64,000 nucleotides of DNA from Aldehydirespirator sp965116665. GTDB taxonomy: Bacteria > Actinomycetota > Acidimicrobiia > Acidimicrobiales > Aldehydirespiratoraceae. Shown here in pieces: positions 26,241-33,988 of this stretch; the first letter of the stretch is position 1; every line of letters starts with the position of its first letter. The notes under the pieces were generated by a model. That model had not been told where the DNA came from. It did no database searches and saw only the letters and a program-made list of their open reading frames with translations. Location of the stretch: NCBI GenBank assembly GCA_965116665.1, contig OZ220709.1:2046001-2110000 (forward strand). Direction: 5' to 3'. A program made the position numbers and the translations under genes.

Positions 26241-27122
26241 ATGACTGAATCGAAGTTCGGCTGGCTGTCGCCGGTGATCGGCAACCGCTGGAGCGACTAC
26301 CAGCCCATCGTGATGTACCAGCAGGACCACATCCTGCCGGCCGCCCTTCCCCACTTCGACTCGCTGTGGATCGCCGACCATTTCTACGGCTTCGACGCCC
26401 GCACCGACCCGTTCATGGAGGCGTGGACGGTCCTCACCTGGCTGGCGGCCCGCTTCGACGACGTGACGCTGTGCCACCACGTCCTGGGCTGCGGCTACCG
26501 CCCGCCCGCCCTCACGGCAAAGATGGCGGCCACGTTGCAGGTGCTGTGCGGCGGCCGGTTCGTGCTCGGAATCGGCGCAGGCTGGCGCAAGGACGAGTAC
26601 GAGGCCTACGGGTACGACTTCCCCAAGCCGTCTGTGCGCTTCGCCCAACTGGAGGAGACCATCGAGATCTGCCGCCGCATGTGGACCGAGGACGACCCCA
26701 GCTTCGAGGGGCGCTTCTTCCGCATCGACGGTGCCGCCGCTCCGCCCAAGCCCGACGTCCCTCCGCAGATCTGCATCGGCGCCGGGGGAGAACGGGTCGG
26801 CCTGCCCCTAGCAGGACGCCTGGCCGACATGTGGAACGCCCTGGTGGGCGATGACGACCACGCTGGCTACTCCCGTAAGCACGACATCGTACGAGCCTCG
26901 GCGGAGGCTGCCGGCCGGGATCCCGACGAGATCGAGACCTCGCTCACCGTGGAGCGGCCCCTTCCCGATTCCGACGCCGAGTCGGAGGTCTTGCTGGAGC
27001 ACTTGGCCGCCCTCAAGCGCCTCGGAGTCGAGCACTTCGTGATGGACTTCGGCCATCCCCAGTCCACCGAGCCGGTCATGCGCTTCGTCGAGCAGGTGAT
27101 GACTCCGCTGCGCTCAGCCTGA
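26241..27122 (+). CDS. LLM-class F420-dependent oxidoreductase
   Basis: A 293-residue luciferase-fold oxidoreductase: SLWIADHFYG, LGCGYRPPALTAKMAATLQVL, RFVLGIGAGWRKDEYEAYGYDFP and ICIGAGGERVGLPLAGRLADMWN are family landmarks. F420 is the likely cofactor, as for actinobacterial relatives with this GxGWxxxEYxAYG pattern. ATG 26241 lies 6 nt after a TATGGT box, so the message is probably leaderless; an upstream ATG at 26223 is less likely. The substrate is unknown. Confidence 0.88.
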   Translation: MTESKFGWLSPVIGNRWSDYQPIVMYQQDHILPAALPHFDSLWIADHFYGFDARTDPFMEAWTVLTWLAARFDDVTLCHHVLGCGYRPPALTAKMAATLQVLCGGRFVLGIGAGWRKDEYEAYGYDFPKPSVRFAQLEETIEICRRMWTEDDPSFEGRFFRIDGAAAPPKPDVPPQICIGAGGERVGLPLAGRLADMWNALVGDDDHAGYSRKHDIVRASAEAAGRDPDEIETSLTVERPLPDSDAESEVLLEHLAALKRLGVEHFVMDFGHPQSTEPVMRFVEQVMTPLRSA

Positions 27123-27158
27123 GCGCCGCAGCGCGCGCTGGGACGGTCGCGGGGGATC

Positions 27159-28250
27159 TCAGCCGTTGGGGAGCAGCACGGTGCGGGCCTCGGCACCGGT
27201 CTTGAGGGCATCGAAGGCGCCCTGGAGGCCGTCGAGGCCGGCGGTGCGCGAGATCATCTCGTCGAGCTTCAGCCGGCCCCGCAGGTAGAGGTCGGCCAGC
27301 ATCGGGAAGTCCTTGCGGGGCCGGGCGCCGCCGGCACGGATGCCGAGCAGGCTCTTGTTCTGGTGCAGGTCGAGGAACGGGTAGGTGACCTTCGCGCCCA
27401 GATCCGGCACCCCGACGGCGCAGATGTTGCCGCCGGGGCGGGTCATGGATATGGCCTGGGCCAGCAGCGCAGTGCTGCCCACGACCTCGAAGGCGTGGTG
27501 CACCCCGGCGGGGCACAGGGACTTGACCGCGGCCGCCGGGTCGAAGTCGCCTCCTTCGGCCAGCACGAAGTCAGTGGCCCCGAACTCGCGGGCCAGTGCC
27601 TCCTTGGCCGCGACCCGGTCGATGGCGATGACGGCCGACGCTCCAACCAGCCGGGCGGCCTGGATCACGTTGAGCCCGACCCCGCCGGCGCCGATGACAG
27701 CCACGGTGTCGCCGATCTGCACCCTGGCCCGGTTGAACACCGCGCCGGTGCCGGTCACCACCCCGCAGCCGATCAGGGCAGCCGCAGACAGGGGCATCGC
27801 CGCAGGGATCGGGATGCACTGGTTCTCGCTGACCACGGTCTGCTGCGCGAACGCCCCGATGTTGGCGAAGTTGTAGACGGGCCGGCCGTTCTCGGCGTAG
27901 GGCTGGCTGAGAGATCCCAACGCCACGTTGGTGCAGTTGCCCGGATCGCCGCCCTCGCAGTCCGGACAGTGACCGCAGTTGCCGAAGGTGGACAGCACCA
28001 CGTGGTCGCCAACCGAGCAGTAGGTGACGGCCGAGCCGACCTCGAGCACGACCCCGGCGGCCTCGTGTCCGGGCACCAGCGGGGTGGGCATGTAGTACTT
28101 GCCCAGCACGCAGCTCAGGTCGCTGCCGCACACCCCGGCCGCCCGGACCTCGACCCGGACCTGGCGGGGCGCCAGCGATCCCACCAGCTCCAGTTCGCCC
28201 GACAGGCGGACGGTGTCCTCGCCTGCGCCCTCCAGAATCAGTCCCTGCAC
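27159..28250 (-). CDS. Zinc-dependent alcohol dehydrogenase (MDR family)
   Basis: A 363-residue medium-chain dehydrogenase. Catalytic zinc ligands are in AAGVCGSD and PGHEAAG; the structural zinc cluster is CGHCPDCEGGDPGNC; the NAD(P) loop is VIGAGGVGLNVIQAA. It would oxidise an alcohol to an aldehyde or ketone using NAD or mycothiol-linked substrates. The GTG start has AGGAGA 8 nt upstream. It is the last gene of a minus-strand series beginning with TIGR03084. It resembles the decayed gene at 24637. Confidence 0.9.
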   Translation of the reverse strand: MQGLILEGAGEDTVRLSGELELVGSLAPRQVRVEVRAAGVCGSDLSCVLGKYYMPTPLVPGHEAAGVVLEVGSAVTYCSVGDHVVLSTFGNCGHCPDCEGGDPGNCTNVALGSLSQPYAENGRPVYNFANIGAFAQQTVVSENQCIPIPAAMPLSAAALIGCGVVTGTGAVFNRARVQIGDTVAVIGAGGVGLNVIQAARLVGASAVIAIDRVAAKEALAREFGATDFVLAEGGDFDPAAAVKSLCPAGVHHAFEVVGSTALLAQAISMTRPGGNICAVGVPDLGAKVTYPFLDLHQNKSLLGIRAGGARPRKDFPMLADLYLRGRLKLDEMISRTAGLDGLQGAFDALKTGAEARTVLLPNG

Positions 28251-28299
28251 GGTGCGGTCTCCTAAGTGTCGCTGCGGCCTGATACCGCGGACGGGTCCA

Positions 28300-29397
28300 T
28301 CAGCTGTGGGCTCTCATGCGCTCCACGGCCTCCCAGCGCTCCGCCGCGGCGATGCTGCCCTCCATCATGGCCTCGAAACGGCGCACGGGTCGACCCCGCT
28401 GGCCGGCGTCGACCGCGTGCAGCCACGCGATGTGCACCGTGGACACCCGGTAGAAGGCGGCCCAGGCCAGGTCCTCGATCAGGTCCTCCTCGCTCCAGTC
28501 GGGACCACCGGCCGCGGCCAGCTCGCTGCGATAGAGGTCCAGCAGTTCCGGCTCGCGGGCCAGGGTCTCGTCGTTGTGGCCCGACAGGAGCAGCCAGCCC
28601 AGATCGTCGCTCGGGAAGGAGCGCATCGGCGTCTGCCAGTCCACGATCACCGGACCATCGACCCCGAACAGCACGTTGTCGAGCTCGTAGTCCTGGTGGA
28701 CGAATGTCCACGGCCGCTGGTTGAAGCGTTCGAGCCATCCCTCGATGTCGGCCATGAAGACGTCCACCAGCGCGGCGATGTCGTCGGGGTGGTGCTCCGG
28801 GAACCTCGTGCGCATGTCGCTCCAGGCCTCGTGGACGAACGGGAGCGCCAGCAGGAACGTCGGGGCGTGCCAGTCCAGCAGCCAGTCATGTTCAGCAAGG
28901 GTCTCGTCCATCCAGTAGGCGCCGTGCAGCCGGGCCAAGTCGCGCACGAGGGTGTGCATCCGCTCGAAGGTGGTGCCCTCCAGGTTGTCGCCCTTGGTTG
29001 CGGGATGGATTCGTTCCAGCAGCAACGTGGCCGCGTGGGTCTCGGGGTCGAACAGATTGACGAAGCACTCAGGGATGCGCATCCCGCTGACGGCGGACAC
29101 CGTCTCGGCCATGTCCCGGTAGAACCCGGCCTCGCGCTGGTACGACAGCCTCACCGCGTTGTACAAGCGGGCGATGTCGTCATCGAGCGGACACTTGGCC
29201 ACGAACTCCGCGGGAAGGTCGGTGTCGCCCGCGTAGGTGACCGACACGATCCCCACCTCTCCCATGGCACCGGAGAAGCCGTCCATCGGCCGCACGTCGA
29301 CTCCGGCAACCGGCGGCGGGGCGTGCCCGGCGTCGGCGAGAGCCTCTTCGAGCCAATCCGGCTTCAATGCCAGCAGAGAATTGAGGATCTCAGCCAT
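28300..29397 (-). CDS. Aminoglycoside-phosphotransferase-like kinase family protein (copy 1)
   Basis: A 365-residue protein with a protein-kinase-like APH fold. The catalytic loop is FVHQDYELDNVLF (HxDxxxxN) and the metal-binding Asp is in PVIVDWQTP. N-terminal DLPAEFVAKCPLDDD and C-terminal helices complete the fold. In actinobacteria such genes often sit beside acyl-CoA dehydrogenases and hydratases, where their substrate is unknown and is unlikely to be an antibiotic. The next gene upstream is a close paralogue of equal length, 23 bp away. Confidence 0.88.
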   Translation of the reverse strand: MAEILNSLLALKPDWLEEALADAGHAPPPVAGVDVRPMDGFSGAMGEVGIVSVTYAGDTDLPAEFVAKCPLDDDIARLYNAVRLSYQREAGFYRDMAETVSAVSGMRIPECFVNLFDPETHAATLLLERIHPATKGDNLEGTTFERMHTLVRDLARLHGAYWMDETLAEHDWLLDWHAPTFLLALPFVHEAWSDMRTRFPEHHPDDIAALVDVFMADIEGWLERFNQRPWTFVHQDYELDNVLFGVDGPVIVDWQTPMRSFPSDDLGWLLLSGHNDETLAREPELLDLYRSELAAAGGPDWSEEDLIEDLAWAAFYRVSTVHIAWLHAVDAGQRGRPVRRFEAMMEGSIAAAERWEAVERMRAHS

Positions 29398-29420
29398 CCT
29401 TGCCCTCCACCTGCCCGCCC

Positions 29421-30518
29421 TCAGAAGTGAGCGTTCAGGCGGGCCGCGGCTTCCCAGCGTTCGCCCGCGGCGATGGTGCCCTCCATCATGGCCCTGAAGC
29501 GACGGTGGAAGCGGGCCTCCTCGCCGAATTCAACCGTGGCCATGAACGCGATGTGCGACACCGACACCCAGAAGAAGGCGGCCCAGACCAGATCGTCGAG
29601 CAAGTCCTGCTCGCTCCAGTCGGGTCCCCCGGCCGCAGCCAGTTCGGCCCGGTAGTGGTCGAGCAGTTCGGTCTCACGGGCGAGGGTCTCGTCGTTGTGG
29701 CTGGCCATCAGGAGCCACGCCAGGTCCATCCCGGGGAACGACCGCATCGGCGACTGCCAGTCCACGATCACCGGGCCGTCCGCCCGGAACAGCACGTTGT
29801 CCAGCTCGTAGTCCTGGTGGATCAGCGTCCATGGTCGCTCTGCGAAGCGCACGAGCCATTGCGGGACGTCAGCCAGGAAGGTGTCCACCATGGCTGCGAG
29901 GTCGTCGGAGTGATACTGGGGGTACTGCTCGCGGATACCACCCCAACTTTCCTGGGCGCGCGGGATGCCGGCCAGCAACGTCGGGGCGTTCCAGTCGATC
30001 AGCCAGTCCTGCTCGGTCAGCGCGGCGTCCATCCAGTAGACGCCGTGCATCCGGGCCAGGTCGCCGACCAGGGTGTGCATCCGCTCGAAGGTGGTGCCAT
30101 CGAGGATGTCGCCCTTGACGGCCGGATGGACCCGCTCGATGAGCAGGGTGGCGGCGTGGGTCTCAGGATCGAACAGGTTCACGTAGCAGGCCGGAATACT
30201 CATGTTGGTGCGGGCCGCAACCTGTGTCGCCAGGTGGTCGTAGAAGCCGTGCTCGCGCTGGTACGACAGCATCACCTGTGCGTTCAGGCGGGCGAAGTCA
30301 TCGTCCTTGGGGCATTTGGCGACGAACTCGGCGGGCAGATCGGTGTCGCCGGCGTAGCTGACGGACACGATCACAACCTCACCCATCGCGCCTAGAAAGT
30401 CGTCCATGGGGCGCACCTCCACGGCCGAGACCGGCGGCGGGGCATGCCCGGCCTCCGTGAGCGCCCCCTCGAGCCATTGCGGAGTCATGGCCGACAGTGA
30501 ATTGAGGATCTCGGTCAT
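29421..30518 (-). CDS. Aminoglycoside-phosphotransferase-like kinase family protein (copy 2)
   Basis: A 365-residue paralogue of the gene at 28300. The N-termini are nearly parallel (MTEILNSLSAMTPQWLEGAL against MAEILNSLLALKPDWLEEAL), with the same HQDYELDN loop and PVIVDWQSP. I chose the ATG at 30518 because it overlaps the stop of the enoyl-CoA hydratase upstream (ATGA) and aligns with copy 1. Tandem duplication followed by divergence is evident. Confidence 0.88.
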   Translation of the reverse strand: MTEILNSLSAMTPQWLEGALTEAGHAPPPVSAVEVRPMDDFLGAMGEVVIVSVSYAGDTDLPAEFVAKCPKDDDFARLNAQVMLSYQREHGFYDHLATQVAARTNMSIPACYVNLFDPETHAATLLIERVHPAVKGDILDGTTFERMHTLVGDLARMHGVYWMDAALTEQDWLIDWNAPTLLAGIPRAQESWGGIREQYPQYHSDDLAAMVDTFLADVPQWLVRFAERPWTLIHQDYELDNVLFRADGPVIVDWQSPMRSFPGMDLAWLLMASHNDETLARETELLDHYRAELAAAGGPDWSEQDLLDDLVWAAFFWVSVSHIAFMATVEFGEEARFHRRFRAMMEGTIAAGERWEAAARLNAHF

Positions 30519-31300
30519 CGGTCCTCCCGGGTGTCCGGCACCCACGCCGGGGTGCGCTTGTTGAGGAAGGCGTCCATGCCCTCGGCGGCCTCGTCGCCCG
30601 CGAACAGCTCGGCCGAGAGCCGTTGCGCCCACGCTAGGGCGTCGTCGAAGGGCATCTCAGGGACTCGGTCGAGGAGCTGCTTGGCCGCGGCCAGCGCCGA
30701 CGGCCCTCCCGCGAGCAGGTCGGCGACCACTGACTCCACCGCTGCGTCGAGGCTCTCCGCGGCCACGGCCATGTTGATCACGCCGAGGCGGGCGGCTTCG
30801 GAAGCACTGAACCGGTTGCCTCGCAGGAAGGCCTTGGCCGCGTCCGATCTGCGCATCTTGGGCAGGCACAGCACCGAGATCATGGCGGGTGCGACCCCGA
30901 CCCGCACTTCGGTGAACCCGAACTTGGCGTCGTCACGGGCAACTGAGATGTCCATGGCTGCGGCCAGCCCCATCCCACCGGCCACGCAGTGCCCGGCGAT
31001 GCGTCCCACATAGGGCTTCGCCGACCGCCTGAACCGTCCGAAGAGGTCGCTGGCCGCGGTGGTGGCAGGGTTGTCGCCGGTCCGCCTGCTGGAGGCCTCC
31101 CGCAGGTCGGCCCCCGCGCAGAACACCCGTCCCGAGTTGGTGAGCACGACCACGCGAACCGCCGGGTCGGCGTCGAGTTCGTCGAGCAGGCCGGTCAGCT
31201 CGCCCAGCAGACGACCGCTCAGCGCATTGCGGTTGGCCTCGTCGGCCAGGGTGACCGTTACCACGCCGCGGCCGTCGCGGGACGTCTCGACCAGGCTCAC
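30515..31300 (-). CDS. Enoyl-CoA hydratase/isomerase family protein
   Basis: A 261-residue crotonase. VFCAGADLREA and GHCVAGGMGLAAAMDISVA form the oxyanion hole; FGFTEVRVGVAPAM follows. The GTG start at 31300 overlaps the TIGR03084 stop (GTGA) and its own stop overlaps the next kinase start, so these genes form a tightly coupled operon. It could serve as a methylglutaconyl-CoA-type hydratase beside the carboxylase block, but that is speculative. Confidence 0.88.
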   Translation of the reverse strand: MSLVETSRDGRGVVTVTLADEANRNALSGRLLGELTGLLDELDADPAVRVVVLTNSGRVFCAGADLREASSRRTGDNPATTAASDLFGRFRRSAKPYVGRIAGHCVAGGMGLAAAMDISVARDDAKFGFTEVRVGVAPAMISVLCLPKMRRSDAAKAFLRGNRFSASEAARLGVINMAVAAESLDAAVESVVADLLAGGPSALAAAKQLLDRVPEMPFDDALAWAQRLSAELFAGDEAAEGMDAFLNKRTPAWVPDTREDR

Positions 31301-32127
31301 GACCGGCTCCGGGCCGTCTGCGCCTCTTCGCGACGCTCCCGGGAGGGGGAAGGTCCATCGGTGGGCGGGCCGGCGAAGGCCTGTGCCTTGGACAGCCAGT
31401 CGGTGGCGTGCTCGCCGGTCACCTCCAAGCCGGTGTCGGCCACATGGCGACGCTGGGTCACCACCAGGCAGAAGTCGAGCGCCGGTCCCGCAACCCGGTT
31501 GTCTCCGGCCTCGCCCCAGGTCCAGGTCTCTCCCGAAGGGGCGGTGAGTTCGACCCGCACGCCGGCCTCGGGGGCCGGCTGGCCCCGGTTGATGTAGGTC
31601 CAGGACCGGGTTATGCAGCCGAGTTGGGCGATGTGGCGGAGCCGGTGGGTCGGCTCGCGGTGCGCGCCGACGGCGTCGCACACGTCGGTGCCGTGAGCCC
31701 ACGCCTCCATGAGCCGCGCGGTCACGAAGGACTTTGCCCCCATCGAGGGGCCGTACCAGGCCACACGGTCGCGCTCGCCGAGCGTGGACGCGGCCTCGGC
31801 CAGTTCCGATCGGCCCTCCCGCCACCTCTCCAAGCGGTCGGCGGAGCCCAGGCTTCGGAAATCGCCGAGGGTGTAGTCGTCGCCCGACGTCTCGCTCACC
31901 AGGGACGCCTCCATCAGCCGCCGAGCCTCGGCCGAGAAGCCGTCCGGGTTGCCGATGGCCAGCGCGGCCGCCCGGTCGAAGTAGTGCAGGTGACCGATCT
32001 GGTCGGTCACCGACCAGCGGGGGCTGGGGGTGGGAAGATCCCAGTCCCGGTCGCTGAGAGGCGCCACGATCACGTCGAGGCTCTCCTGCTCGTCGAGCAG
32101 GTCCTCCAGCAGATGGGCGAGGTTCAC
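31297..32127 (-). CDS. TIGR03084-family metal-binding protein (DinB / mycothiol-isomerase fold)
   Basis: A 276-residue protein of the actinobacterial TIGR03084 type. An N-terminal DinB-like four-helix bundle is shown by LAHLLEDLLDEQESLD and SPRWSVTDQIGHLHYFDRAA, and a long C-terminal region has GPSMGAKSFVTARLMEAWAHG. Related maleylpyruvate-isomerase-fold proteins bind a metal and use mycothiol. The exact function is not known. The start is GTG, 94 bp from the AtuA gene, with a repeat-rich upstream region. Confidence 0.85.
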   Translation of the reverse strand: MNLAHLLEDLLDEQESLDVIVAPLSDRDWDLPTPSPRWSVTDQIGHLHYFDRAAALAIGNPDGFSAEARRLMEASLVSETSGDDYTLGDFRSLGSADRLERWREGRSELAEAASTLGERDRVAWYGPSMGAKSFVTARLMEAWAHGTDVCDAVGAHREPTHRLRHIAQLGCITRSWTYINRGQPAPEAGVRVELTAPSGETWTWGEAGDNRVAGPALDFCLVVTQRRHVADTGLEVTGEHATDWLSKAQAFAGPPTDGPSPSRERREEAQTARSRS

Positions 32128-32141
32128 AGCCGGCCAGTTCC

Positions 32142-32171
32142 TTCCTAGGAAGATAACTTCCCAGGAAGATA
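32142..32171 (-). promoter_or_regulatory. Operator-like repeats upstream of the TIGR03084 operon
   Basis: GGAAGATA occurs twice, 16 bp apart (32148-32155 and 32164-32171). The first overlaps the palindrome TTCCTAGGAA (32142-32151) and the inverted repeat GGAAG-N4-CTTCC (32148-32161). On the minus strand each repeat contains TATCTT, a possible -10 box, and GGAAGGA follows as a ribosome binding site. A repressor or activator site is likely. Confidence 0.45.
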
Positions 32172-32221
32172 CCCCATAGGAGTGCTGTCGCGGCGACGAA
32201 CCCTGCTCCGCATGGGTGCGC

Positions 32222-33988
32222 TCAGTCTCGGAGCAGCTCCTCGGGGATGTCCACCACCCGGGCCCGCAGCCATTCGCCCAGGCTCTTGGCCTGCGGGTCC
32301 TGCCGGTCCGAGGCAGCCACTCCGTCGCCCAGAAGGCCGTGGATCACGAAGTTGAGCGACCAGATGTTTCCGAGCCGGTGCCGGTCCACCCGCAGCGGGG
32401 CGGCCTCGGGGAGCAGCTCGCGCAGACGCTCCGTGCTCAGGAAGCCGTCGAGCCACTCGAAGGCGCCGGCGGAGCGGGCGAACACCCCCAGGTTGGCGTT
32501 CCCGCCCTTGTCCCCGGAGCGGGCGCCGACGACCCGGCCCAGCGGCGATGGCACGGTAGCGCCCCATCTCCGGCCGCCGGCGGGTGCAGCGGGGGAGGGG
32601 ATCGGCGTCACCGGCTGAGCCGGCACGGGCACCGGATCGACGACCGTCCGCTCACCATCGAGGAACGTGACGTACTGGGGAACGGCGGATGCGGGCACGG
32701 TGGCGGGCCGGTAGACCCCGAAGGCCCGGGGCCGGGCCGCCGAGCCGGGCGAGAACATGCCCGGGATGGTGGCCAGGGCCAGCTCGTTCATGGCGTCCGA
32801 CAGGGTCCGGCCGAGGCGGTCCTCGTCGGGGTCGAACACCATGAGGCGCCATACCGCGGTGGCCTCCTCGTTGGTGGCCGGATCGGCCTTGTCCGTTCGC
32901 ACGACCCGCTCGGTGACCTTGGCGTAGTCGCTGGGGTCGTGCGGGCAGGCTCGCCAGAAGGCCTCGTGCACCAGGGCGGCCTTGGCCTCGATGTCCAGCC
33001 CGGTGAGTCCGACATTGATCTCGCTGCGGTAGCCGCCCAGTTCGTTGGTGGCCACCTTGAGGGTGGGCGGCGGCGGCTCACCCCGCACCGAGTCGATCCG
33101 CACCCGGTCGGGACCGGCCTGGGTGAGCCGGATCGTGTCGAAACGGGTGGTCACATCGGGTCCCAGGTAGCCGGGAGCGTCGATCTCGTAGAGCAGCTGA
33201 GCGGTGACGGTGCCCACGGTGACCGCACCGCCGGTGCCGTCGTGCTTGCCGATCACCGAGGAGCCGTCGGCCGCGATCTCGGCCCACGGGAATCCGGTGC
33301 GGGCCATACCGTCGACCTCGGTGAAGAACGAGTAGTTGCCGCCGGTGGCCTGGGTGCCGCACTCGATCACATGCCCGGCCGTCACCGCGCCGGCCAGCGC
33401 ATCCCAGTCGTCGACGGCCCAGTCGTGGTGCCAGGCCGCGGGACCGCAGGCCACCGCGGCGTCGGTGACCCTGCCGGTTACCACGATGTCGGCGCCACGG
33501 CGCAGGGCCTCGACGATGCCCCACCCGCCCAGATAGGCGTTGGCGGTGATCAACCCGGCGGTGCCGGTCATGGGCTCACCGGTGGCGAAGGACCGCAGCG
33601 TCACCGCGTCAGCCGCGCCGGGATCCAGCCGCGACATGAGATCGTCGCCGTCCACGCACGCGATCCTCGGTGCCAGGCCCAGGCGGTCGGCGACCTCGGC
33701 AACCGCCTCCGCGCAGCCTCGGGGATCGAGCCCGCCCGCGTTGGAAACCACCCTGATTCCCCTGTCGAGGCAGGTGCCCATCACCTGCTCCATCTGCTTG
33801 ACGAAGCTGCGGGCGTAACCGCCGCCGGGGCGTCTCTGCCGGGTACGGGCCAGGATCAGCATGGTCAGCTCGGCCAGCCAGTCGCCGGTGAGTACGTCGA
33901 TGGGCCCGCCGTTCACCATCTCGGCCGCAGCCGAGAGGCGATCCCCGTAGAAGCCGGAGCAGTTTGCGACCCGGATCGGATCAGCCAT
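32222..33988 (-). CDS. atuA: Acyclic terpene utilization AtuA family protein
   Basis: A 588-residue AtuA-family protein: RVANCSGFYGDRLSAAAEMV at the N-terminus, then VSNAGGLDPRGCAEAVAEVA, ANAYLGGWGIVEALRRGADIVVTGRVTDAA and a C-terminal region with GARSGDKGGNANLGVFAR. The family is named from citronellol/geraniol degradation, where its role is not biochemically clear, and it regularly accompanies acyl-CoA carboxylases. The start overlaps the stop of the carboxylase alpha subunit by 8 bp, which points to a shared pathway for methyl-branched acyl-CoAs. Confidence 0.92.
   Translation of the reverse strand: MADPIRVANCSGFYGDRLSAAAEMVNGGPIDVLTGDWLAELTMLILARTRQRRPGGGYARSFVKQMEQVMGTCLDRGIRVVSNAGGLDPRGCAEAVAEVADRLGLAPRIACVDGDDLMSRLDPGAADAVTLRSFATGEPMTGTAGLITANAYLGGWGIVEALRRGADIVVTGRVTDAAVACGPAAWHHDWAVDDWDALAGAVTAGHVIECGTQATGGNYSFFTEVDGMARTGFPWAEIAADGSSVIGKHDGTGGAVTVGTVTAQLLYEIDAPGYLGPDVTTRFDTIRLTQAGPDRVRIDSVRGEPPPPTLKVATNELGGYRSEINVGLTGLDIEAKAALVHEAFWRACPHDPSDYAKVTERVVRTDKADPATNEEATAVWRLMVFDPDEDRLGRTLSDAMNELALATIPGMFSPGSAARPRAFGVYRPATVPASAVPQYVTFLDGERTVVDPVPVPAQPVTPIPSPAAPAGGRRWGATVPSPLGRVVGARSGDKGGNANLGVFARSAGAFEWLDGFLSTERLRELLPEAAPLRVDRHRLGNIWSLNFVIHGLLGDGVAASDRQDPQAKSLGEWLRARVVDIPEELLRD

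Noticed and set aside
28300..30518. Antibiotic-resistance determinants (aminoglycoside phosphotransferases)
   Set aside because: Only the generic APH fold is visible. The operon context is acyl-CoA catabolism and nothing points to aminoglycosides.
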